From Planctomycetales bacterium (lineage in GTDB: Bacteria > Planctomycetota > Planctomycetia > Pirellulales > Pirellulaceae): a DNA stretch of 35,966 nucleotides. The position numbers and the translations under genes were made by a program. The stretch is from NCBI GenBank assembly GCA_020426595.1, contig JAGQPS010000016.1, positions 1 through 35,966 on the forward strand, in the 5' to 3' direction. This document shows, in pieces, positions 24,712 to 32,201 of the stretch. The notes under the pieces were generated by a model. It was not told the origin of the DNA. It did not search any database and was given only the letters and a program-made list of their open reading frames with translations. Each line of letters opens with the position of its first letter. Position 1 is the stretch's first letter.

Positions 24712-25419
24712 ATGATCCAACCGCGTCGGAACTTCCACGGAACGAACTCGTCGAGCCCCGCCCGCGCCAACGATGCCAAGAGGCCGCGACTCGATCGCCG
24801 CCATTGGCTCGGCCTCGCCGGCGGTGCCTTGCTAAGCTCGTTCGGTGGCTGCGGTTGGTTTCGCAACATGCGTCATCAAGACGTACTGTCGACCATTCCC
24901 ACGGCTCTCGAGAATCCGATGTTCGTCGCGCAAACCGATTCCGAATTGATCTGGAATCAGCTCGTCGACGAACTGGATGATTACTTCAAGATTCGCCGGG
25001 AAGAACGCGTGCGAATCATCGAGAACGTCATCACCGAAGGCTGGATCGAGACATTCCCGACGTCAGGATCGACTTGGCTCGAGCCTTGGCGCAAGGATTC
25101 CAGTCCTGGATACGAACGTTGGCTGGCCACGTTTCAGTCGATCCGGCGCTGGGCGCGCGTGCGACTCATTCCGGCACCCGGCGGTTACCGAATCGAAGTC
25201 GCGGTCTACAAGGAACTCGAGGATCTCGAGCAGCCGATGAACGCCTCGGTCGGCGGAGCCACGCTAAGGCACGACAACTCGCGAGAGCGTGAAGACGACC
25301 CACTGCGAATCGGTCCCGATCAGATGGGCTGGATTCCCTTGGGCCGAGACGAGCAACTCGAGCAGCGAATCCTGGGCAATCTCTTGTCGCGTCTCTCCGC
25401 TTGTGCTCCGCCTTCTTGA
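24712..25419 (+). CDS. Tat-type or lipoprotein-like exported protein, unknown function
   Basis: Encodes 235 residues. The N-terminal 28 residues are basic and polar, followed by DRRHWLGLAGGALLSS and FGGC (Cys47). This looks like a twin-arginine signal with a weak lipobox, so a Tat-exported lipoprotein is the best reading. The mature part is alpha/beta and highly charged (DELDDYFKIRREERVRIIEN, GYRIEVAVYKELEDLEQPM). I recall closely similar planctomycete proteins without assigned function. The ATG directly follows the stop of the upstream GT4 gene, and its ribosome site (GGAGGG) lies inside that gene, so it depends on translation of its neighbour. Convergent with the next gene. Confidence 0.83.
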   Translation: MIQPRRNFHGTNSSSPARANDAKRPRLDRRHWLGLAGGALLSSFGGCGWFRNMRHQDVLSTIPTALENPMFVAQTDSELIWNQLVDELDDYFKIRREERVRIIENVITEGWIETFPTSGSTWLEPWRKDSSPGYERWLATFQSIRRWARVRLIPAPGGYRIEVAVYKELEDLEQPMNASVGGATLRHDNSREREDDPLRIGPDQMGWIPLGRDEQLEQRILGNLLSRLSACAPPS

Positions 25420-25497
25420 GTCGAGGCGACCCTCATGGTGACGAGAGCCTCTTGATCGGACCTCCGACCCTCGGGCGGCGAGTTCGCACGCACGACG

Positions 25498-26544
25498 TTA
25501 GAACGATAACAACCGCCGCATCGCCTGCGCGGCGACTCGCTCGGTGAGCAAATCAACGAGCGCTTGCATCTCGACTCGATCCGCCTCGTCCGTCCATCGC
25601 AACCAATCGCCGGTCACGGCGAGTAGTTGTCGCGCCGCCTCCCACGCGCTCGGTGAGTCCGAGGATTCGGCGTTCGTCGCGAAGAGACGCAACAATCCCC
25701 AGCGCTGAACTTGCTCCATGCGTGAGTCAATGAAGGCGGCACGCTCATGGCGGCCAGAAATCCCGGCCAGCTCGTGGGCTTGCATCGCGGCCCAGCTCCC
25801 CAACAATCGCTCCGCGTTGTGTCGCAACGTCGCTTGTTGTTCGGGGGTCCAAGTCGACTCGGCCGGCAGCGACTCGAGAGGACGCGAGTCCAAACTCAAG
25901 ACGATTTGGCTGGCCAACTCCCGCCTCTCGGATTCAGTCCACGTGGCGACATCGGTTCGCGTGAGCCAGATCACGACAGCGTCGGCGACGAGGTTTTCCG
26001 CCGTGGCGCGTTGGTTGTCTGGTACCGAGTCGATGAGTCGATTGATCTCGGCGGCGATGTCGACGCTTTCCTCGTCACTGGCGCTCAATCGCTGGGAGGC
26101 GTTTAGCCACCGCTGGGCCTGTTCGAAACTCGCTCCGACGGAAGACCACCGCAGTTCGGTGTCGCGTTTGTAACGCTCGACTTGCCAAGCGAACCAATCA
26201 AACTTGAGCATCTCGATGTTGTCGTTGACCTGCTCGACATAGGCCCGCGGCAAGGCGTCTCGTGAAACCTGGCCACCAAGATCCTCGTCGTCGAACTCCG
26301 CGATCAATCGCTCCAAGAGCGCGCGGCGTAGTTCGGGGGATTCTTGCGAAAGATCGCGAGTCGCGACCCAGTAGAGCAGTTGATTCCGCGAGGCCTGCTG
26401 GGGATGGGGGAGCCATCGGGCGTAGCTGACGAAAACCACCAGCGCCACGAGTGCGGTGAAAAGGGCGAAGGCGCCCCCGAGCAAATAGTAATTCGGACGC
26501 CGCGGGTTGGCTCCGTCGTTCTCTTGGTCAACCTGCTCGTCCAT
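25498..26544 (-). CDS. Membrane-anchored alpha-helical protein, unknown function
   Basis: Encodes 348 residues. A short acidic N-terminus (MDEQVDQENDGANPRRP) is followed by one membrane helix at about 20-40 (LLGGAFALFTALVALVVFVS) and a large, almost all-helical soluble domain rich in Trp, Arg, Glu and Gln. There are no cysteines and no catalytic motif that I recognise. The positive-inside rule (RRP before the helix) places the soluble domain outside the cytoplasm. A regular recurrence of Ala-Trp and Arg-Leu pairs suggests helical repeats. It stands alone, convergent with the lipoprotein gene across 78 bases. Confidence 0.82.
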   Translation of the reverse strand: MDEQVDQENDGANPRRPNYYLLGGAFALFTALVALVVFVSYARWLPHPQQASRNQLLYWVATRDLSQESPELRRALLERLIAEFDDEDLGGQVSRDALPRAYVEQVNDNIEMLKFDWFAWQVERYKRDTELRWSSVGASFEQAQRWLNASQRLSASDEESVDIAAEINRLIDSVPDNQRATAENLVADAVVIWLTRTDVATWTESERRELASQIVLSLDSRPLESLPAESTWTPEQQATLRHNAERLLGSWAAMQAHELAGISGRHERAAFIDSRMEQVQRWGLLRLFATNAESSDSPSAWEAARQLLAVTGDWLRWTDEADRVEMQALVDLLTERVAAQAMRRLLSF

Positions 26545-27190
26545 CGACGATCGTTCCCATCGACAAAAACTCGGGTCGCCGCTCGAACCGAAATCGATTC
26601 AAGCGACCGGGTCGGGCAAACGCACTCTATGTTCGACCTTCACGCGTCCGTCTTGGATAGGGACGCCGTGTACGGGCCTCTAAGAAGTGTCGGCAACACC
26701 CCGCTGGGTCCCCGTCACCTGAGTGTTGTCCGGGAGTACGGCGGGCTTGTGTTGTAAGCGGACGAGGGCCCGCGAAACAAGCCAAGTCCTGGCGTCTCAA
26801 CCGCGACAAGAACTTTCGTCGGCCGCCACTCCTAGTCCATTCCCCGCGACGCACGGTCGACAACGGTGATCGCGGTGTGGGTGCAATGGAATGCCGCGGG
26901 CGGGTATGCTGATCAACCGATATCGGTAATCGAGGGTCGGGTTCGGAGCCTGATGATCCCGACGCTTCCGGCTTGGGCGAGTGAGCTCGGAACCGGGGTT
27001 TGCCCGAGCAACCACCGAGCCAACTCCGTCGCCCCGAACGATGATCGTCGGGAAAGTCCTGGGTCGAGGCGACGTGACCGAATGGCCCGTCCGCCGAAGG
27101 TTAATCGAGTTTGCTGGGTTCATCCGTTTGAGATTCGAATCGACGCACGCCGCGATCGATTCGAACCGACTTCAACAACACGAGTGCATT
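26545..27190. other. Intergenic region with a perfect 12-bp palindrome
   Basis: No supported gene in about 640 bases; the frames present are arginine-rich shadows. ACCGATATCGGT at 26916-26927 is a perfect palindrome, 264 bases before the next gene start, and could be an operator. Confidence 0.4.
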
Positions 27191-27505
27191 GTGGCTGGTT
27201 TCAAGGTCGAAGTCCCGCATGGCATGGAAGTCACGACCGTCGTGACGCGGCTTAAAGGCTTCTCCGAGCGAGTCCGAGCGGACTACCAAGGGGAAATCAC
27301 CGACGTCGTGGAACAATGGGTATCGGAACGCAACCTGGAGTTCTCCTTTCGGGCCATGGGTTTCAAGATCGCTGGCTCGGCCTTGGTCGACGAATCCCAC
27401 GTCCGGCTCAATGGAACGCTCCCGCTCGCGGCGGCCATGTTTCGTGGCACGATCGAACGGCAAATCCGCGAGAAGCTCGAGGAAGCCATCCGCGACGACT
27501 CATAA
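27191..27505 (+). CDS. PHA-granule-region (polyhydroxyalkanoic acid system) family protein
   Basis: Encodes 104 residues from a GTG at 27191. It matches from memory the PHA_gran_rgn family: an N-terminal strand (FKVEVPHGM), helix (VVTRLKGFSERVRADY), strands with LEFSFRAMGFKIAGSALV and VRLNGTLPLAAAMFRGTIER, then a basic helix (QIREKLEEAIRD). Family members are about 90-100 residues and were first noted near PHA granule genes, but they occur widely without them, and no PHA genes are here. The upstream frame to 26981 is rejected because homology begins at the GTG; the ribosome site is weak. It may be in one transcript with the acetyltransferase 83 bases downstream. Confidence 0.75.
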   Translation: MAGFKVEVPHGMEVTTVVTRLKGFSERVRADYQGEITDVVEQWVSERNLEFSFRAMGFKIAGSALVDESHVRLNGTLPLAAAMFRGTIERQIREKLEEAIRDDS

Positions 27506-27588
27506 GGCCAAGCGAATGGCCACTTCGGTGAAAACTCGGCGACTCGCCGCCGAGCCAACTCACCGGTGCCTCGGGGCCTTGCAACCGC

Positions 27589-28704
27589 GTGGCGACCATG
27601 ACCTCGGGTCGCGCCCGTGCTCCAGTTCGTGACAGGAATGCTGCTTTGCCCTGGGGAAGCTACCCGGAATCGATGCGGGCCGCCGGCTTTGATTTGCTCT
27701 TTGGCGATCATGAGCCCGACGAGAGAGCCGCGCTCGTCGAGCATTCACTCGCCACGCTGACGGCGAGTCTGACGACCGATCAGCCCCATCAACTGCTCGG
27801 CTTGTGGGACTCGCAAGCCCGAGCCTGTCTATTGGTCTCGCAAAGCGGGCCGACTGCCTTCCTTGTCGGCGATCCGGCGCTCGCCTTGCAAGAGGGTCCG
27901 CTCCGTGAGGAGCAAGCCGCCGAGTTGTTGTCGTGCTTGGAGCAATGGGTGCTGGACCGCGTCGCTTTGGCCACGCCGGATGGTTCCCAGGCGATCGAGC
28001 CTCCACGAGCCGACGAAAGTGCCGCCTTGAGGCCCACGGCGGGCGCCCCCAAAAGCGCTGGACCGGTCATGATCCAACTGATGCTCAGTGACCCGCGGTC
28101 CGAAGACTGGGAACCTCGACTGTTGCGAGCCGGTTGGGAAAAGGCGACTCGACTGTATTACCTCGAGGCTCGTTTGGCCGACCTACCGATTGATGACTCG
28201 CCGGGCGAATTATCGGCGGGATGGATACCGGCGAATCGACTTTCACGAGATTCACTCGAACAACTCGTGCGAGAAACCCATATCGATAGTCAAGACTGTC
28301 GGTTCCTCAAGGGACGCCGGTCGGTCGATGAGATGATCGCGGGATACGAGTCCTCGACTCAATCGGGTCGCGAGTGGTGGGAAGTACTCCAGGTCGATTC
28401 CACTCCCGCGGCATGCCTCTTGGCCGGATTACAAAATGAGGGCCGGCAAATCGAATGGGTGTACCTCGGCGTCGCGGCTCGATTTCGCCGCCAAGGGCTG
28501 GGGCGACAAGTCGTGGAGCATGGTCTGGCTCGAGCCCGGCAATTGCAGGTTGAGTCGATCGTGCTGGGACTCGATGAAGCCAACCTGCCGGCTCTCCGCC
28601 TTTACGCGGCGGCCAACTTTCGGGCATGGGATCGTCGCACCGTATTCCTAAAATGGTTGCCCGGCGACCGGACATCGCGAACTCCGAGCGACGCCATCCT
28701 CTAG
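27589..28704 (+). CDS. GNAT-family N-acetyltransferase with long N-terminal region
   Basis: Encodes 371 residues from a GTG at 27589 (an ATG at 27598 is equally possible). The C-terminal third is a GNAT domain: IEWVYLGVAARFRRQGLGRQ carries the acetyl-CoA pyrophosphate loop R/Q-x-x-G-x-G at about 300-305, and LGLDEANLPALRLYAAANFR is the motif B segment. Residues about 20-200 look like a second, degenerate GNAT-like half (AACLLVSQ-type strands without a good P-loop) joined by a Pro/Ala-rich linker near 137-157. A two-GNAT layout recalls mycothiol synthase, but the acceptor is unknown. It precedes the solute-binding protein gene by 64 bases. Confidence 0.85.
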   Translation: MATMTSGRARAPVRDRNAALPWGSYPESMRAAGFDLLFGDHEPDERAALVEHSLATLTASLTTDQPHQLLGLWDSQARACLLVSQSGPTAFLVGDPALALQEGPLREEQAAELLSCLEQWVLDRVALATPDGSQAIEPPRADESAALRPTAGAPKSAGPVMIQLMLSDPRSEDWEPRLLRAGWEKATRLYYLEARLADLPIDDSPGELSAGWIPANRLSRDSLEQLVRETHIDSQDCRFLKGRRSVDEMIAGYESSTQSGREWWEVLQVDSTPAACLLAGLQNEGRQIEWVYLGVAARFRRQGLGRQVVEHGLARARQLQVESIVLGLDEANLPALRLYAAANFRAWDRRTVFLKWLPGDRTSRTPSDAIL

Positions 28705-28768
28705 GATAAAGCCGACTCCCGAGACGACTCCGCCCCCTGTATCGCCAAGCAGGTCGTTTCGGAGCCCC

Positions 28769-30307
28769 ATGAGCACTGCCACGGAAAGATCCATGACAAG
28801 TTTCGCCGCATCGTTTCCATCGCCACTCGAGTCACGAATACCGTTAGGCGGCCTGCTGGCGTTCGCTTTGCTGGCTCTGTGGACCGTTGGTTGCGGGCCG
28901 CGAACCGAGGAAGTGAATAACGTGGACACGGGACCGAAGGAGCCCATCCAAGTCTTGTTCGTGGGATCGGCCGACACGGCCTCGGCGATCGAACGATTCT
29001 GGAATGCGGAAGCGGCGAGTCCGATGGAAGCCGCGAGCGTCTCGTTGGCTGAGTTCACGGCGACGCCCGCCGAGCGACTGAGCGGATTCGACGTCGTCGT
29101 TTATCCCTCCTCGCTCTTGCCAGAGTTGGCGGCGTCCGAACTATTGCTGGCGATCGAGAAACGCCAATTCGAGGACGATGACTGGAACCAAGCCGACGTC
29201 TTGCCTCGTGAAAAAGGTTTCGTTACTCACTGGGACGGTGATGCCTACGGGATTTCACTGGGCCATCGTCCCTGGGTGCTGGCGTATCGCGCCGATGTTC
29301 TGGAAGCGGTGGGAGCCGAGCCACCTCGGACTTGGCAAGAGTACCGAGAGTTGGCCGATCGGCTCGCGTCGCCGCCGCCAGGTTCCGCGACTCGCATGGA
29401 CGGTGTCTGGCAAGCCTGCCAGGAGCCGATGGCAGGAAACTGGGCGGCTCACGTGCTGCTCGCCCGAACCGGGAGTGGCATTCGCCATCGCGGGGCTTAC
29501 AGCGGACTATTTGAACTGGGGCGGTCCGAACCGCTGCTGACGTCGCCGCCATATGCCGAGGCATTGACGAGGCTTGTGGCTGCTCGTCCGCTCGTCGACT
29601 CGACTCCCGCCAGTTGCTTCCAAGCTCTCGTGAATGGCTCCTCGGCGCTCGCGCTCATCCCGCTCCCCACTCAATCGCAAGTTGGCTTGAGGGACGACGA
29701 AGGCGAAGCTGGCCCTCAGGGAGACACACCCAGCGCGGGAGCGAATGAGGTGGGTCCAGCGATGGGGCTCGTACGCTTCGCCGTGCTGCCTGGTTCCGAG
29801 GAGGTTTTTGTAAGCAGTCGCGAGGAATGGCGTCGGCGGGACGAGGAAGAATCGACAAGCGTGCCCTATCTGGGGCGACCCGGCATCGTCGCCTCGATTG
29901 TCGCCAACTCAAGGCGAGCGGGCACGAGCTGGGGTTTTCTCCAGTGGCTGGGTGGGCGGAAGATGCAGAGCCGACTCGCGGAGGTCGTTCCCGGATCGTT
30001 CCCGATGCGATACTCCTCCCTCGGCTCGCTCGACCGCTGGCTTCCTGAAGGGCTCTCGCAAGCCGCGGTGGACGACGTGTTTGAAATCGTGCGGGCCGAC
30101 AACGCCGCCTTGGTGGCGATGCAACCGCCTCGGTATCCGGGGAGCGACGAAACCTTGCGAATCCTCGCGGCTTGCGTCGAGCGATCCCTTGGGGGCGAGA
30201 GCCCGGCGGTCTCCTTGGAGCAGGGCCGCGCCGCGTGGCTCGAGCAGATCGATTCGATCGGCCCCGAGCGATTCATTGAATGGCACGAAGCCGGGCTTGG
30301 CTTGTGA
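28769..30307 (+). CDS. Extracellular solute-binding lipoprotein (ABC-type, orphan)
   Basis: Encodes 512 residues from the ATG at 28769 (GGAG just upstream); a second ATG at 28793 with GGAAAG upstream is equally good and would give 504. A hydrophobic stretch (LGGLLAFALLALWTVGC) ends in a lipobox with Cys42 as the lipidated residue. The rest resembles maltose/glycerol-3-phosphate type binding proteins: FDVVVYPSSLLPELAA, a segment with YGISLGHRPWVLAYRADVLE, then PRTWQEYRELADRLA, and SSALALIPLPTQS. It is longer than usual because of acidic Gly/Asp/Glu insertions (about 305-330). No permease or ATPase is nearby, so it either partners with a distant transporter or has another sensing role. Confidence 0.85.
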   Translation: MSTATERSMTSFAASFPSPLESRIPLGGLLAFALLALWTVGCGPRTEEVNNVDTGPKEPIQVLFVGSADTASAIERFWNAEAASPMEAASVSLAEFTATPAERLSGFDVVVYPSSLLPELAASELLLAIEKRQFEDDDWNQADVLPREKGFVTHWDGDAYGISLGHRPWVLAYRADVLEAVGAEPPRTWQEYRELADRLASPPPGSATRMDGVWQACQEPMAGNWAAHVLLARTGSGIRHRGAYSGLFELGRSEPLLTSPPYAEALTRLVAARPLVDSTPASCFQALVNGSSALALIPLPTQSQVGLRDDEGEAGPQGDTPSAGANEVGPAMGLVRFAVLPGSEEVFVSSREEWRRRDEEESTSVPYLGRPGIVASIVANSRRAGTSWGFLQWLGGRKMQSRLAEVVPGSFPMRYSSLGSLDRWLPEGLSQAAVDDVFEIVRADNAALVAMQPPRYPGSDETLRILAACVERSLGGESPAVSLEQGRAAWLEQIDSIGPERFIEWHEAGLGL

Positions 30308-30707
30308 CTCTCGAGTCACCGGTGAGTGGCGGCGAAGAGTGTGGACCGAGGCCCCCCATCGCAAGGACGAGTCCGTCGACCTGGCATGTCGGGCGGGTGC
30401 CATTCGGGTGGGGCTCGGGTCGAATTCTGAAACCGGATTTCGCTAATCCTTTCCGAGACCCGAGGCATTCGCTCCTTTGCCCAGTGTCTGCCTGGATTGG
30501 CACTTGTTCGGAGTAGGGGATGTCGTTAGATTACGCGTTTCCCCAGGGAAGAAAGTCGTGACCAGTGAGCTGCCGAGGCGAGTTCTTGAGCAGTCTCGTG
30601 GTGCCGAGGACCGGTTCGTTCGTGACCGGCGATTGGGGCCATTGAACTGGCAGGTTGCGGTGCCGGTAGAGCGCTGAGTCGCAAAAGTATATTGAGGAGT
30701 ACGGTCG
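30308..30707 (+). other. Leader region upstream of rplM
   Basis: No supported gene in 400 bases. TGACTC-TC-GAGTCA (about 30305-30318) is a small palindrome overlapping the end of the previous gene. The GAGGAG ribosome site of rplM lies at 30694-30699. A long untranslated leader is plausible for a ribosomal protein operon, but no L13-binding structure was identified. Confidence 0.45.
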
Positions 30708-31172
30708 GTGGCTGGAACGAAGACGTACATGGCGAAGCCGGGCGAGCTTAAGCAAGCGTGGTTCCTCGTCGATGCGGATGACAAGGTTGTGGGTCGATTG
30801 GCCCGCGATATCGCGATGATTCTGATGGGCAAGCACCGTCCGACTTACACGCCTCACGTTGATACGGGCGACTTTGTTGTCGTGATCAATTGTGAGAAGG
30901 TGAAGTTCTCGGGTCGCAAGCTCGATCAAAAGCGTTACACGTGGTACACCGGCTACACCGGACTCCGCAGTGAAACCGCTGGCGAGCGTCTCGAGCGCCG
31001 CCCGGAGCTCATTCTGCAGGAAGCGGTTCGCCGCATGCTGCCGAAGAACAAGCTGGGTCGCAAGATGCTCAGCAAGCTCAAGATTTACTCGGGCACCGAT
31101 CACCCGCATCAGGCTCAAGAGCCGAAGGTTCTCGACCTGGGCAAGCGAGGCGCGAGCCTCCTGGGTGCGTAA
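30708..31172 (+). CDS. rplM: 50S ribosomal protein L13
   Basis: Large-subunit assembly protein that binds 23S rRNA early. The 154-residue product has the L13 landmarks KQAWFLVDADDKVVGRLARD, MGKHRPTYTPHVDTGDFVVV, YTWYTGYTGLRSETAGE and AVRRMLPKNKLGRKMLSKL, then the YSGTDHPHQAQEP segment. The GTG at 30708 is chosen over the in-frame ATG at 30729 because the GAGGAG ribosome site fits the GTG at eight bases, and the extra N-terminal residues (MAGTKTYMAKPGE) match the MKTFTAKP start of E. coli L13. It precedes rpsI as in most bacteria. Confidence 0.97.
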   Translation: MAGTKTYMAKPGELKQAWFLVDADDKVVGRLARDIAMILMGKHRPTYTPHVDTGDFVVVINCEKVKFSGRKLDQKRYTWYTGYTGLRSETAGERLERRPELILQEAVRRMLPKNKLGRKMLSKLKIYSGTDHPHQAQEPKVLDLGKRGASLLGA

Positions 31173-31371
31173 GCCAGAGCGGCACGGTGCCTTTGGCGCT
31201 GTGCCTGCGGTGCCCATGGTGAGGCGCCCACGGTGATGTCTCCCTTGATCATCGAGGTGGGATCCACCAAAAGCGGCGGTGACGGAAATCGCAATCGCCG
31301 CGAATTGTGAGTGAGTTGTTTAAAGGATGCCGCGGCAGTGCGGCAGTCGTTCTCGAATACGGTGTTAGCCG

Positions 31372-31785
31372 ATGGTTGCCGCTAAGACGGATAAGATCAC
31401 GGGTCATTCGATGGGTACGGGCCGGCGGAAGTCGGCTGTGGCTCGCGTGCGAGTGAAGTCTGGTTCGGGCGTGGTTACGGTCAATGGCCGCCCGCTGAAC
31501 GAGTACTTCGTCAACTTGGGTGATCAGCGACAGATCCTCGATTGCCTCGAGGCTTGCGGAAAGCAAGAGTCGGTCGATGTGCAAGTCATCTGCACCGGCG
31601 GTGGCCCTTCGGGTCAAGCTGGTGCGGCGAAGATGGGCTTGTCCCGCGCCTTGGTTGGCATGAGCGAGGAGAACTTCGCTCCTCTGCGTGACGGCCACTT
31701 CCTGACTCGTGATTCGCGCATGAAGGAACGTAAGAAGTACGGTCTTCGTGGTGCTCGTCGCGGTGTCCAGTTCTCGAAGCGTTAA
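31372..31785 (+). CDS. rpsI: 30S ribosomal protein S9
   Basis: Small-subunit head protein whose C-terminal tail reaches the P-site tRNA. The 137-residue product has the S9 core GTGRRKSAVARVRVKSGSG, VTVNGRPLNEYF, GGGPSGQAGAAKMGLSRALV, and the basic tail LTRDSRMKERKKYGLRGARR ending FSKR; the invariant C-terminal Lys-Arg is present. An extended N-terminus (MVAAKTDKITGHS) precedes the core. No ribosome site is seen before the ATG at 31372. The 199-base spacer after rplM is longer than usual and contains short inverted repeats (for example GGTGG-GAT-CCACC near 31255). A strong terminator follows 184 bases downstream. Confidence 0.97.
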   Translation: MVAAKTDKITGHSMGTGRRKSAVARVRVKSGSGVVTVNGRPLNEYFVNLGDQRQILDCLEACGKQESVDVQVICTGGGPSGQAGAAKMGLSRALVGMSEENFAPLRDGHFLTRDSRMKERKKYGLRGARRGVQFSKR

Positions 31786-31969
31786 TTCGTTTCGAGATCG
31801 CGGAGCGAATCCGAGGCGAACTCGCGCGTTGGCTATGTGCGGGTTCCCCACGGACCCAACCGCTTTCTCGACTCGAGATGCTTGGCCAAGGGTGACTTGG
31901 CCAGGAGCCCGCGTCGCGGTCTAGAATCAGTCGCGACTTCCAATCAGTCGTGGTCTAGAATCAACAGTC

Positions 31970-32003
31970 AACGCCGAGCCTCGCCGCTCGGCGTTTTCTG
32001 TTT
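31970..32003 (+). terminator. Intrinsic terminator of the rplM-rpsI operon
   Basis: AACGCCGAGC (31970-31979) pairs perfectly with GCTCGGCGTT (31986-31995), followed by TTCTGTTTC. Immediately upstream GTCTAGAATCA occurs twice (about 31919 and 31953), an 11-base direct repeat of unknown meaning. Confidence 0.93.
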
Positions 32004-32201
32004 CTTGCTCTCATTCCCCGTGCCTCACGACGAAGCTTCATCGTCGCGGACGGCATTGTCACGAGACACGGATCACGATCGCCCTGACCGCGGCAAGCGT
32101 CGCGGCGCGCCTACCGCGAACTTCCCGGCCACTGCTACCATCGAGAGGTTGGTTGGATTACCGTAAGGCCGTTTCGTTACTCCCACCACGAGCACGGCAC
32201 G

